From Buddleja alternifolia (lineage: Eukaryota > Streptophyta > Magnoliopsida > Lamiales > Scrophulariaceae), in contig CM033402.1 of assembly GCA_019426215.1 (NCBI GenBank), positions 3,844,001 through 3,908,000 of the forward strand: a stretch of DNA of 64,000 bases, in the 5' to 3' direction. Shown here one piece after another: positions 23,610 to 36,790 of this stretch. The translations under genes and the position numbers were made by a program. How positions within the stretch are numbered: position 1 is the first letter of the stretch; each line of letters begins with the position of its first letter. Below the pieces are notes generated by a model. The model had not been told where the DNA came from and did no database searches. It saw only the letters and a list, made by a program, of their open reading frames with translations.

Positions 23610-24779
23610 TATATATATATTTCCTCTTTTTACTAATATATACTACTACGATTGATGTGTCTTATCTTATCTTTCTCTTATTTTCATTGGGTTTTTCTGG
23701 TATACGTCTTTATAGTACGAGTTTGTTTTAATTGGGTCCGAGAGATTCCGGTGACGAAGATATGGGCCCTATACATGAGTGGTTAGGATTTTCTCGGACT
23801 AACCGAGAACGCAAATTATAGCACATCTCACATGAGTAAAGAGATGATTATGATGAATATTAATCACCATCATTTAACCATATTGTAAATTTTGGAAACA
23901 TATAATTATGAGTTATAATTATAAAGTGTAGCTATGTGTGGGCTTTTGACTATTTTTTGAACAATGTTTCATGTCCTTAAAGTTCTTGTTTAGTGATGGT
24001 GTTGGCACTTGACACAATGATTAGAGATGCTTTATGTTTGGTCCTATTGCTCTTTAATCACATCAAACCAGAGCAAAGATTTGGAGTTTAATGATCAAAA
24101 CTATATTAAGTCCCCGTATTCTTAAAAAATTTGCGAAAAAATCAAATTTTATTAAAAAGATAGAAAGAAATATGTGTTTTGTTTGGTGAAATAAAACTAT
24201 CTATTTTTTATATTGTATGGAGAGTGTATAAATCACAAATAAACATGTCAATAAAGGTGAAAAACATAAAAAACACACTCATTTTCTAATGAAATTTGGC
24301 TTGTTCGCAAACCTATTAAGAACACATAAAGGTAATTAGACTATTTCGTTAACACAAAAGGGTTTTTTGCATTTCGATATATCAGAAGGTGGTTTTTTGC
24401 AATTAAACCCATTTGGGGATTAATGTAAGTAGGCTTAGGCCCAGTTTGGCCACACGTTTGACAAGCTCAAATTGGTGTTTGAATTGTAACACAATTTAAT
24501 CTTTTTTTATACTTTCCATTGTGTTTCATATTGAAAATCATATTTTGAAAAGAGTAACGCTAATCTCACAGAAAATTGTGAGATTAGACCTACAGACACC
24601 CTAGGCAACCGGGTATTTAGTGAATTTTAGGTATTATAAAAGAAACCAACTAACTTACTATAATCACTAAATAACCCCAAATTTTTTATCAACAAAAAAT
24701 AGACCTCAAATCAAAAATCTTTTTCCACTCCATCTTCCCCAAATCCAAACCCTAATTTTTTTCCTCCATTGATTTTCTT
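23610..24779. other. LBD 3' flank and spacer, no gene seen
   Basis: AT-rich DNA. Positions 24555-24585 form a short hairpin (taatctcaca...tgtgagatta). No other feature was recognised. Confidence 0.4.
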
Positions 24780-24945
24780 CCATGGATATATACACACACA
24801 CGCACACACACAGCGAAACACACACGCACACACACACACACAGCGAAACACACATACACGCACACAGCGAAACACACACGCACACACACACAGCGAAACA
24901 CACATACACGCACACAGCAAAACACACACACATGTATATATTTAT
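24780..24945. repeat. (CA)n-rich minisatellite with gcgaaa interruptions
   Basis: A CA tract with regularly spaced cagcgaaacacac units. A higher-order block (cacacagcgaaacacacatacacgcacacagcgaaa) appears twice. Long open frames on both strands here are products of the repeat, not genes. Confidence 0.9.
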
Positions 24946-26109
24946 ATATAATAAATATGCAGAAAAAAAATTCTTTAAATTAGGTACAAGAAGTGGGGCA
25001 AATTGCAATTTATCATTAATAAAATTAGGTAACTTAGAGAGCAGGTTGACGGTTCCTCTTTGCCAAATTATGTGGTTGAGATTGGTCTGTAAAGTTTAAG
25101 TATCCTTACGGACTGAGGAAAGCTTTTTCCTTTTGAAAAAGCTAAAAATTCAAATTTTTGTCGTGACTAATTCCATGAAAATCAATTTTTTAATAATCAA
25201 ATTAAGCAACAATTGACCAAACACACGCTTGAAGGTTGTTGAGCGACCACATTCTTATGTCCCACTGCCTGAACTACAATGTCATTGACAATAACACTTT
25301 TGTTTTTGACATTTAATTAAAACTAGTGAGTAGTGGCAAAAAAGAAGTTGATAATTCAATGACTACACAATGCAAAGATACGAACACGAACACGTTTATG
25401 GACACGACACGGGATACGGATACATGAGTTTTTTAAAAAATTAATACACAAACACGGCTAAGACACGAATATTCATGTGTATTTTTTCTTTTCTCTCAAA
25501 TGCTGGATACGAACACAGCACGTGTCCGACACTGCATGGGATGATTTTTCGGAGTGTCCGTGCATCACAGACTACAATTAATAGTGATACACCGAATTGA
25601 CTTAACTATGATCTTTGATACGACGTAATAGAATCAATCTTTTTTCGCTATTAAGTTAATTATTATTGAGTAATTTTCATCATAAACCCCTAATCATAAC
25701 AATTATAAATAGACAAACTCCATTACACCTAATCCAATGTAAAATTACAATAATACCCTTTTGGTGTCTATAAGACAATAGAGCTCCCCAAACATCAAAT
25801 TATAGTGTTGGAATTATTTTGTCGGCAGCATACACAATTGACTACTTAATCATTTTTCTTAGAGAAGTTGTTTGATTATATTCATAATTTATAATCCCCA
25901 CAACTATATCCAATTTCAGAAACGAAAGTAGACAAGTTCCAAATGATTTCAATCCAATTCATGCTCAAGTAATACATCAGGATTAAAGTTTGTGCTCAAG
26001 CAAACATAATATCCAGTAGTAAAATAGTCATCGCAAGGGGAAAAAAGGAGAGGCTTTCATACACCGTTAATTTCTTTCTTTTTTGTATTTTTTTAATTTC
26101 TTTCTTTTT
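24946..26109. other. Spacer with simple-sequence tracts, no gene seen
   Basis: Positions 25380-25560 are rich in gacacg and gaacacg units, probably a degenerate tandem sequence. Nothing coding was recognised. Confidence 0.4.
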
Positions 26110-26372
26110 TGTATTTTTTGGATCATAGGATATCATTTTTTGCAATTTTAATCTCATTAAGTGTAAAGGGGCAACTTTAATTCTATAGGACTCACAAAGT
26201 TGCAAATATGGTCTCAAACACCAACTTTTTAACGGATAAAAGAAAGGCTTCCATGCATCTTTGGGTTCCATAGGATATCACGCTTTGCAATTTTAATCTT
26301 ATTAAGTATAAAGTGACAACTTTAATTACAATAGGGCTCACAAAGTTGCAAATATGGTCCCAACCACCAAAG
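26110..26372. repeat. Diverged tandem repeat of about 155 bp period
   Basis: Positions 26117-26224 and 26268-26372 share cataggatatca, tttgcaattttaatct, cacaaagttgcaaatatggt. It lies directly before the RNase H relic. Confidence 0.75.
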
Positions 26373-26374
26373 AG

Positions 26375-26680
26375 AGGCTTTCATGCATTGTAAATTTCTA
26401 GATTGGTTGAATGTGATTGTGGAGGGTGACTGCTCCTTGGTGTTATCTAAAATTCGTAATCCTAATACAAATTATTCTTCTGTTGCTGGTATTATTTTTG
26501 ATATTAAGTTTCTTAGTTCCTTTTTTTTTCTAGTTTCGTTGTTAGTCAAGTTAGAAGAACGGGCAACTGTGTCACTCATTCTCCAGCCAAGTCAACTAAG
26601 CCAGGAGGGGTCTGATGATCCTCCTTTGTTTGTTGTTCCTTTGCTTGAATCGGACATTATGACTAATAGTTGATTATGAA
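26375..26680 (+). pseudogene. RNase H-like (RVT_3) relic
   Basis: The frame reads NVIVEGDCSLVLSKI, which matches the third-aspartate segment of plant retroelement RNase H domains. An SVAGIIFDIKFL helix follows. The C-terminal signature (VRRTGNCVTHSPAKS, equivalent to the usual RREGN.VAH.LA) is readable only in another frame after about 26530, so at least one frameshift has occurred. The N-terminal half, with the first catalytic residues, is missing. Confidence 0.55.
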
Positions 26681-27249
26681 TATATGCAATTAGTTTTCAA
26701 TAAAATGTGTTGTTAATTTCTTTTTCTATATTTTTTGAAGATAACAAGTGCACTCCACTATTTGTTTTCTGTCCTTTTTTTAAAAACAATTCACACCAAA
26801 AATGCAACATCTTGAGTCCAATGAGACTACATTTGCAATTTTGTATCCAACATCATATTAATCAAGAATGTTTATCTAACAATAGAGAAAGAAGAATTTT
26901 CAGTTTCAACAAATCTTAGATGCAAACGAAAATGGTTGCAAAAATATGCAAACATGAGAAATACAGGCCTTCTATTTGAAATAATATTACAATTTTTATT
27001 ACATTCACCTCTATAAATAACACGTATATAAAATTCAAATCACTTATATACTTAAAAAAAAATATTTATACACTTGTCATCTATAAAATATAAATACATT
27101 TTGCATGAACAACAATGGCATTAAACATGAATTCTCCATTCCACATAAATCAAGCTTTACATTCAAACGCCGAATCAACAATCAGATCAACTGCAATCAA
27201 TCTAAACCAGCAAAAATCAACAACAAAAAATTGAACCTAATTTCAAACC
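26681..27249. other. Spacer and H3 3' flank
   Basis: AT-rich DNA lying 3' of the minus-strand histone gene. It contains no histone-type coding continuation and no recognisable gene. Confidence 0.4.
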
Positions 27250-28051
<802 letters not shown>

Positions 28052-29340
28052 ACTTTTGAATTTGTTTTGGACGTGGAGAAAGTGGAGAGATCTATGCCGT
28101 TGGATTAAATCTGAATCGAGGGTATAGGGGACTGCTGAGGACTATAATCCGAGTGTGAGATCAGCAGCCAATAGGATGGCTGGATTGCTTGAGATAATTG
28201 GAACCGTTTGATTGTGGGTATGGATGGTTCAGATTTGTTTTGTTATGTACTTATGTAGTGTAATACTAATTTTAGACATAGTCCAATCTAAAATCCAAAT
28301 GTATGAGCCCACCTAGATTCTGGGCCAAAATATCTAAGGCCTCCACTCTAAATCATCAAAGATTAAAGTGTTAGGTAAGTTTCTCGTTATTCTAAAGTTA
28401 TCTAAATTTTAGGTCATTCTTAGCGGGTTTCGAAACTAGCAAGACCCCGATATTATCAGTGTCCATCCATTGGTGGACCTCACGTGACATGCGTATTAAT
28501 TCTCATTTTCTATTTTAAATGGTGCTTTATTTGGAATTTCATTTCTTATATGCACATTTATTGCAAAAACTTAATTTAATATTCAGATGACGTGAGTTTT
28601 ATCACAATAATGTGTATCTAAAATTTAATACTAAATTAAAACCCAATCGCAAGACCTGCTAAGTATCGCTCCTAAATTCCTCCAAACCCAATCCCGTGAT
28701 TTTCCTATCTTTTCAAAAGAAGTAGTGTAATCAATAACTTTGATTTTTCGATTTTTAATTTTTTTTTCTTTTTCTTTTTATTTTTCTAATTTCGTGTACC
28801 CGGATTATCGATTGGTTGATGAATTTTTCATCCGATTCCAAAATGAATAAAAGTATTTAGGTTTTGCACAACCCGAACTACACAATTTGACTAGTTTGAA
28901 ATCGATTGGGTCAAATAAGTATAACTAGTTTTTTTTTTATAAATAATAAGTATAACTAGTTTCGAGCCCATCATCTTAGTTAATAATGTCTACTTGAGAT
29001 TAACATGAGTTTTTTTCTTTTTCCAAGTGAGAAGTCTCGAGTTCAAATCAGATTCTCAACTCCAATTCCATAATTGTGGTAGAAAAAACTCAGCAATTTG
29101 GTAACTGATGATTCACAACGGTTTCAGAGAGGAACATTAGCCATTTCCTTTTCATTTATTCAATCAAATTATGGTGTCAAGACTTTGATGTATTGCCATA
29201 TAGTACTTCCCAAGTGTAAAGTATGTCACATAAGAGAACCAAGAGCTCAACGATTTTATTCATTTTAACTCTTCAACATCTAAAATACATCACTAATGGC
29301 CTTCATTCCACAAATATACTAAATTCATCTCCTCTTTGAT
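28052..29340. other. Distal H3 upstream DNA and spacer
   Basis: Positions 28090-28200 contain gccgttggatt and a ccaat (28172-28176) that may be displaced promoter elements of the H3 gene. The rest is AT-rich spacer up to the 3' end of the bHLH gene. Confidence 0.3.
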
Positions 29341-32300
29341 CTACGATTTCGGTCTAGCAGAGCAAGAGCACTTTGCGCGGTTATCAGAAAGCGTCTGAAA
29401 AGTTCAAAGAATAATAACGTAAAACGTCTCCAGAGAGTGTTAAAAGTCGATATCTGGCAACGAAAATACATGCGTACCGTTACTTGTCTCTGAAGATCCT
29501 TAATATAATCGGCGGCCAAATCCAACATATCCGATGTATTTGTTTGCTGCAAATATTCGGATTTTCATTTTAGTAAATGTACAATATAAGCCAAAAAGAA
29601 ATTCATACAAGAAAAAAGGCTTTTACCTTTTCCATATTAGGCACAAGTTCCTGCAGCTTCCTTATTCTATCACTAATCTTTGTTCTTCTAACCTAAAAGA
29701 ATATTTACATCAAAACCTTGAAGTTTATTTCATTCATTTGAAACAATTTTTATTTTATTTTTCTTTAGCATTTCTAATGATCGAAAAGGCGATTTGACAT
29801 ATTTACCCTTTCGGCGATGCTTCGAGGGTGAGTAGCAAAGCCCCTTTTTGCTCTAATTTTACAAGGTACTGAATCTTGCAACAATTTCTCCATGGATAAC
29901 TCAGACGAACTTGTAGGCAAGCTTAGGTGATGAGACAATCGGGTCGTAAATCGTTTCCCGCCTTCATTAGCATTCTGCTGTATCACAATTGTTACTTCAT
30001 CAGGCAAAATTGCAAAATTCGTCTTGTAATTAGAAGGCGTGGCAAATTTTATAGTACTGGCAATTTATGGACACTAACTATCAAATTTTAGCGGGATGAT
30101 CGGCAAATTTGCATGAGCGGGGAACATGACTTTAATTTGAAGATTTTCATATTTGGAGGAAAATCATCACGTGAGAACTAAAAAATGCCACTTTGCATAA
30201 TTTAGATGACTAAAGTTGCAAACTTGATGTTTGTTAAATTCCAATTTTAGTTGTGCAAGTTAAGATAATGTGACAATTTTAGTTTTGCAAATTCGTGGAC
30301 AATATCATTTTTGGTCCTCATGTGCACAACATGTGTTATTTTACCTTCAATAGTAAAGAAATTAAATCCCCAAATTAAATGGTCAAGTGACGGTCATATG
30401 CCATATTCGGACCACTTTTTTTTATTTTATTTCTGGTGGAATTCATCCTAAATTTTGAAATTTTTAAAAATAATGTCCTCGTGTCACAATTTACTGTTGG
30501 GATTGTGGAGACCGATTGATACATTGGAATCGAGGAAAGTCGAGGAGCTAAGAGAAAAGTCAAAACGGAGCCAGGAAAAGGGAAAAGCGGAGTTGACCAA
30601 GTCAACGCCACGGCGTTCAGGCTAAAACGTCGCGGCGGTGGGCGGTAGAGGGGGCAATGCCGCGGCATTGAAAGGACGAACGTCGCGGCATTCCAATGGC
30701 AGCAAGTCGAACGCCGCGGCATTCTGGCCAACAGTCGAGGCGTTCGCAACAGTCAGCCAAAGACGCGTTTTTTAGGATGAAAATCTGTAGGATTGGTTTC
30801 CTTATTGGTTTTGACTTGTGATTTGGCAAATGACTTGTATTAGGAGTGTTTTCCTAATTACCTAAGAATAGGATTGTGTTTTCTATTTAGATTAGGGCTT
30901 TTTTTCCCCCTTGTGTATCAAGTATTTCACTTATAAATAGGACTTGTATCATTGTAATTGATGTGATTCTCTTATTAGACTCAAAAATAAAAGATGTAGT
31001 CTACAGTTTGCCTATGGATGTAGGCAAGTTATGCTAAACCATGTAAAATCTCCTTGTGCCATTGTTTTTTATACTTCTTGATATTCTTTGTTTTAATTTT
31101 TTCTTCGTGCTCTGATGACCTACCATTCTTAACAACTGGTATCAGAGTCATAGGTTCGTATATCTTTGTGTTAGATTTAGTTCTATTGGGAGAGCGCTTG
31201 GTTTTAGCGTGATATTTTGTCGTGGGAACGATGGTAGGAGTTGAAGGGAAAAAAAAGGATCAATAGTTTTTCATTGCAGATAGCATGAATTGAAGTCGGG
31301 GTAAAGTCGAAGAAGATGACAAAGGAGGGTGGATCAGTTAGATCAGTAACACACAAAAAATGGGGGAATGAATAGGTAATTCCATTCAACGTTTAGGAGA
31401 AAACGTTAAGGAAAAAATCGTGGTGCCAGTAGATAGGTAGATCCGCATTAGCAGAGGCAGATTTGTATTGTCGGGTGGGTAAATATGAATCCACTGGGAG
31501 CAATTGCGGTACTGGGTGGCAGATTCGTAAAGCCAGAGGTCAAGTGGGCAGATTCACATTTCTGAGAAGGCGAAAGAACGTGTTAGCCAGAGATTGAGAG
31601 GGCAGTGTTACGATGCCAAGAAAGAAAAATCCACATAGCCAGAGGCGAGATGGCAGAAGCTGCATAAGCCGAGAATCCGGGGTGGCAGGACTGTGGAGGC
31701 ATGACCACGTAGAGAGAAACCATGAAGGCAGGAAACGTGCCAGGAGGGGTTAACTGTGGAGCCGAAAGTCATGGTGGCAGGATGTGAAGTCGGGTAAGCA
31801 GATTCGCAAAGCCGAGGGGGTTTGTTGGCAGATGGATCGAACATAGCTTGTGCAGTGGGAGCATTAAGCAGATATGTAGGGGATTCGAGTTGCCATTGAA
31901 AAACCAAAGGTATTGGCAGAGGGATGCGACATAGATTGTGCAGTGGGAGCATCGAGCAGAGATGTCTATGACCCGAGATAGCCGATGGAAAAGTCCTTGG
32001 AATCAGTCTCCAAGTGGAAGATTGTTGGGATTGTGGAGACCGATTGATACGTAAGAATCGAGGAAAGTCGAGGAGCCAAGAGAGAAGTCAAAACGGAGCC
32101 AGGAAAAGGGAAAAGCGGAGTTGACCAACTCAACACCGCGGCGTTCAGGCCAGAACGCCGCGAAAGTGGGCGGCAGAGGGGCAATGCCGCGACGTTGAAA
32201 GGACTAACGCCGCGGCGTTCTCGTGGCGGCAGGTCGAACGCCGAGGAGCTCACGGCGCGCAGTCAGTCAAAGACACGTTTTTTAGGCTGAAAATCCGTAG

Positions 32301-33742
32301 GATTGGTTTCCTTATTGGTTTTGGCTTATGATTTGGCAGATGACTTGTATTAGGAGTATTTTCCTAATTACTTAAGAATAGGAATGTGTTTCCTATTTAG
32401 ATTAGAGTTTTTTTTTCCTTGTGTATCAAGGCTTTTACCTATAAATAGGACTTGTATCATTGTAATTGATGTGATTCTCTTGTTAGACTCAGAAATAAAA
32501 GATGTAATCTAGAGTTTGCCTGTGGATGTAGGCAAGTTATGTCGAACCATGTAAAATCTTCTTATGTCATTGTTTTTTATACTTCTTGATATTCCTTGTT
32601 TTAATTTTTTCTTAGTGCTCTGATGACCAACCATTCCTAACATTTACATAACTAATTTTACATGCCCCTCGCCATGTAGGACTAAAATCATAATTTTCCC
32701 TATTTCATCATAAAGTCTTAAGTAAGCTACAAGAAAAAAACAAACGATTCAGATTATAAAACAAAACCTGATCATGATCATCCGAGGTATTTGCATTCGG
32801 AAACGTTTTATCGTCGTTCTCCGCTAATCCTTTGAGGAAACTATCAGACAGGATTGTGGAGTCGTCCCAAGAATTCATAGGGAAACCCGGGATATCTTCG
32901 TCGAAATGTACATTGAGTGAACTATCTTCTCCGATGTTTTTACTTCGAGTTTCAGGGATGGGAGGCATCATATGACTCTTGTTAAACCTGCTTGTGGAGG
33001 AAAATGATGCTTCTGCATTCGCATTATTACCAGCTCCAGAACTTCCCTGCAGACCTCTCATTACAGCACCAAATTCTGTGAATTGATAAAACATTTTGAG
33101 AATCGTGTCAAAAATACTTGTTAAGATAAAATTAGTGGACATGAACGAAGATGTCAAGTTAGATCTCTTATTAATTATATTTAGATGAATGCACATTACA
33201 ATTTTTTAGCCCAGCCATTTGTGATCTAGTGGTAATGGATGGGTACTGGGGTGGCCAACGAATAGAGCCAGCTCGTGAGTTCGGCAAGCCAGCTCGAAAA
33301 TAGCTCGACCCAAGCCTAATAACCCAAGCTTTTTTACGAGCCAAGCTCAATGCCAAAAATGCTTGTTTGAAGACTCTTGCGTCTGGAAAAATTAATTTTT
33401 TATTTATTAACATATATAATATAATATTTATTCTTTTTTTTTTTTGGTAAGTTATTCATTTCTTAATATGTACATATATATATAATATATCTTATAATAT
33501 TATGTATTAATATATACATATATATATAATATATCTCATCATATTATGTATGTTTAAATAATGCTATATTTAATATTTATCATGATTATATTTAATTATT
33601 AATTATAATAATATATATATAAATATTTTATTTTTATTTTTATTTTTTTCAAAGTTAAAAATGATGATATGATTTGTTTCAATTCAAATACAAATGAAAA
33701 TGGTCTCTACTCTCTACCCATAAAATTGAACCCACAAATAAC

Positions 33743-33777
<35 letters not shown>

Positions 33778-34684
33778 TTTTTTATAAAGCACCAGTACCC
33801 TAGAATAACAACTTTTTGTGTGTTTTGAAGTGTCATGACTAAATTACCCTCCATTTAAAACGTATTTTTTAGATAATTTTTTTCCAATATTCTCTCTCTT
33901 ATATCACGTATCCTCAACTTTTCCTATATTCTCTCTCTCATCCACTCTCTCTCCTATGTCATATTTTTTTCCACCCAATATTTCTAATAATTTGTTCAAC
34001 TCATTTCTATTTATTTACAAAACCTCACATAAAATGCTGATATAGTAATGAATTTTTCATAAAAAATTTTATTTACTCAGCACACGAATCGAGTGTGCCG
34101 ACATGACTAGTATATAAAAAGACTTAGAAAAAATGCAACCATAAATAGTAAAAAAAAAAAAATTTACCATTTTCAAGATTTATGTTGTCAAATAGTCCAG
34201 CAGGTGAACTGCGATGACGACCGAGTGTACTAGAACTGCCACCAAAACCGCCCTCCATCTTCATCTTCTCCACAGGATTCGTGTTCATCGAATCGATCAT
34301 CTCTCTGTTATAAGATCCATCCATGAGCGCCTGATCAGAATTATGACTCCGAAACATCATCTCGGTATAATCATGATCATCGCTCTGTTGTCTCCGCAAC
34401 TGCTGCTGCTCCTGCTGAGGTTCAAATTCAATCTCACTCTTAATTGGCGCCAAAAATTGCGAATTCGCAGACGAAAAATTCTCTCCGCATCTGGAGAAAA
34501 TTCGCTGCGTCTCAGGACTCGAGGCTCGAGGATTGAATAGATTATCAAATTCATCGGCTGCGAATCCTCCGGTGTTCAAGAGGCTGGTGAAGTAAGAACT
34601 CGGCGCGGATCGGTACCGCGTTAGTCTGGAGTTCATCGGCGTGTTTTGATGGAATTGTTGATGTTGTTGTTGATGATGATTCAT
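29341..34684 (-). CDS. bHLH130-like: bHLH transcription factor, FBH/bHLH130-like
   Basis: Six exons (34168-34684, 32768-33075, 29807-29977, 29627-29692, 29478-29546, 29341-29394) join in frame with GT/AG borders to give about 394 residues. The N-terminal half is Gln/Ser-rich with the conserved SRLTRYRSAPSSYF segment. Exon 2 has the NSWDDSTILSD block. The bHLH lies at about residues 318-378: ATHPRSIAERVRRTKISDRI, then the QELVPNMEK loop and the DMLDLAADYIKDLQRQV helix 2. E331, R332, R334 and R335 keep the DNA-contact pattern, while the usual His of the basic region is replaced by Arg, as in this subfamily. The C-terminus is the short TLSDNRAKCSCS tail. The family includes FLOWERING BHLH activators of CONSTANS in Arabidopsis. 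Oddities: GFATHP where the family usually has GCATHP, and a complete LTR element inside intron 2. Confidence 0.93.
30495..31134 (+). repeat. 5' LTR of the intronic element
   Basis: A 640-bp LTR with a tataaata box at about 30931-30938 and a run of GC-rich palindromes near 30604-30724, including a perfect 16-bp palindrome at 30655-30670 (caatgccgcggcattg). Confidence 0.9.
31137..31148 (+). promoter_or_regulatory. Primer-binding site (initiator tRNA-Met type)
   Basis: tggtatcagagt lies two bases after the LTR end. It matches the tRNA-Met acceptor complement except for the last base (c to t). Confidence 0.85.
32023..32642 (+). repeat. 3' LTR of the intronic element
   Basis: A 620-bp LTR. Its GC-rich block at about 32130-32260 has a perfect 14-bp palindrome at 32206-32219 (aacgccgcggcgtt) plus several imperfect copies. 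It differs from the 5' LTR mainly in this block. Confidence 0.9.
33076..34167 (-). other. bHLH intron 1
   Basis: The intron contains a decayed gagctcg-rich repeat (33250-33370), a directly repeated AT-rich unit (acatatatatataatatatct at about 33470 and 33516), and a (TA)n run at 33747-33775. No coding sequence lies inside. Confidence 0.6.
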
Positions 34685-34865
34685 TTAAATTCGAAAAAGA
34701 AATGAAGAAATTATGATCGGAAGTGTTGAATTTTTGAGGTGAAAATCAAGATTTTTGAGTTGTGATGATCAGATCTGACCACGCCGGCGACCTAATTTTA
34801 CATTGAAAAATGTAATATTGACGAAGAAATCAAGAACAGGAGATGAGAATAACCTGAGATTAGTG

Positions 34866-34910
<45 letters not shown>

Positions 34911-36107
34911 TATGCTTAGAATTTATTGTAAAAACAGGTTTTATGGTGATATTGGAAGTGAAGAAGAGAGATGAGATTATCTAGAATTACAACAAAACAA
35001 AAGAGTACAGAGAGAGAGAGAGAGATTTGTGTTTCTTCAAGAAAGATTGCTTTCTATCCACACTTGCAAAAGGGCTCCAAGAAGTGAGCTGAAAGAGTGG
35101 AGGTGTAAGGAACAAACTACTGATTACTCGAGATCGATCGCTAAAAATATTTGTTTGAACTCAATTCGATAGCATATTAAATTAAGTTTGAATAATTTTT
35201 TGTATCGAGCTAGACTCAATTAGTAATAATATGATAAAATATGTACAATAATATTAAATTACTCGTGTTCGATTCGAACAACAATTTGTTCAGTTCGACT
35301 CATATAGTTGACGGCACTGTTTAAGAGTGGTGGTGATGGTGACGTCCGACTGGAAGTGGGTTTAGAGAGAGAGAGAGAGTGAGAGAGAGATGAAAATAGT
35401 GCAGCCAGTGTGAACTCAGGTATGCCAGAGGTGTCGGATTGTTTGGACAAATTTGTATTAATCTCTTTTTTAATTTTATTTATCTTGTTAGCACTTATGT
35501 ACGACAAATTAACTTTCTATTGACACATTTTCTTAAATATATTTAAAATTGAACCACAATTTTAAAGTAAGGAATTATAATTTTGTGGCAATGTTAATGA
35601 TATGCAAAAAATTAACAGTGTCACCTGTTTTGAATTATAGTTACAGTTGACATTTTCATGACTTTCATGTTCTAACGACTTAAAAACTTTGTTCCTTTTT
35701 TTCTTTTGGCGGTGCCGCCATCGTTTGAATTTGTTAGAAATAGTGTTTCATTTTGTATTTTATTTGACCTAATGTCTGTTAATTATATAACAATATTTTG
35801 TTAAATGTATAATTCACATAAATTATATATATATATATTTATGGTGTGGGGATGTTATAAAATACAACTTGGATATAGAAATGGGTTGTGTGAGACTAAA
35901 ATATAGTTTTGAAATAGAAATCTGAAATTAGCTCGGAAGGGTTGGGAATTAAATTACCGAGATATAAGTTACCAAATAAATTGTAAGTACAATTAAAATG
36001 ATCACCAATATTTGAAAGCGACTTAACTAATTGTATTGTAATTTGTTTTTATTTGATATTCATGATTTGTATATAAAAAACCAACATTGACGCTTTCACG
36101 AAAATTA
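34685..36107. promoter_or_regulatory. Upstream region of the bHLH gene
   Basis: This holds a (TA)n tract of about 38 bp at 34868-34906, a (GA)n tract at 35008-35025 and a second (GA)n near 35362-35390. GA tracts are frequent near plant promoters. No TATA box or start site can be fixed, and no other gene was seen. Confidence 0.35.
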
Positions 36108-36683
36108 AGGCCCCTATTGGATGGCACGCTATTTCCCATCACTCGATTTTTCAGAGATTTTTTTTATCAAAAATGCATTCGTTTGACATCTCCTAAAAAA
36201 TATTCCAAAGAGATGTTACACTCTTATTTCACTAAAAAATATCAAAATTCCTTGAAAAATGGATTTAAATGGTATTTCTATCAAATTTACCTCATGAAAG
36301 TCAGATTTTTTTACTATTCATAATTTGACAGCTAGCCCAAAAAACTAAAAGACCTTTATCCGCCAATATTTTGACATAATCATCAAAATAATCACACATC
36401 TTAATCTAAATGAAGCAAAGTACAAAATAAGATCCACTTTGAATATTATTTTTTTGATATCTAATCGATGAGTTTAACTTAAATATGTCTAAATTTTCTT
36501 AAAAAATACAAATTCGTCCATATCAATTTCCCACATAAAACATTTTTTCTATAAAAAAAGACATATTACATCACACTTAATTATTACATTTTTTCTATCA
36601 AGAAAAGTCATCCAAAAATAAACTATTTTACTTTTTATAAATATAATAATAAATTGAAAATAACATCTCATCCAATCGGAACT
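36108..36683. mobile_element. Putative MITE with decayed inverted ends
   Basis: The ends ggcccctattggatg and catccaatcggaact pair at 11 of 15 positions and are flanked by TAA on both sides (36105-36107, 36684-36686). This suggests a PIF/Harbinger-type relic. It has no recognisable coding sequence. Confidence 0.4.
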
Positions 36684-36790
36684 TAAATTTGCTCCGCTTT
36701 AAGTTTTTTCTATGGAGGAGTTGAAATGCCATCATTAATTCAATTTTTTTTAAGAAAAATCGGTTTTATATATCATTCAATCGAAAGTTT

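Larger units (their letters stand above)
30495..32642 (+). mobile_element. Complete non-coding LTR retrotransposon in bHLH intron 2
   Basis: A 2148-bp element with LTRs at 30495-31134 and 32023-32642, both from tgttggg to aaca. It is flanked by a perfect 5-bp target duplication, tttac (30490-30494 and 32643-32647). The primer-binding site tggtatcagag begins at 31137. The polypurine tract ccaagtggaagat abuts the 3' LTR. The 888-bp interior has no gag or pol frame, only purine-rich modules (gccagagg, ggcagatt) plainly homologous to the interior of the 4147-6402 element. It lies antisense to the bHLH gene and makes up about three quarters of the 2.79-kb intron. Confidence 0.92.

Noticed and set aside
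24706..25099. Cys/Val-rich and His/Thr-rich ORFs on both strands
   Set aside because: These are direct translation products of the (CA)n minisatellite.
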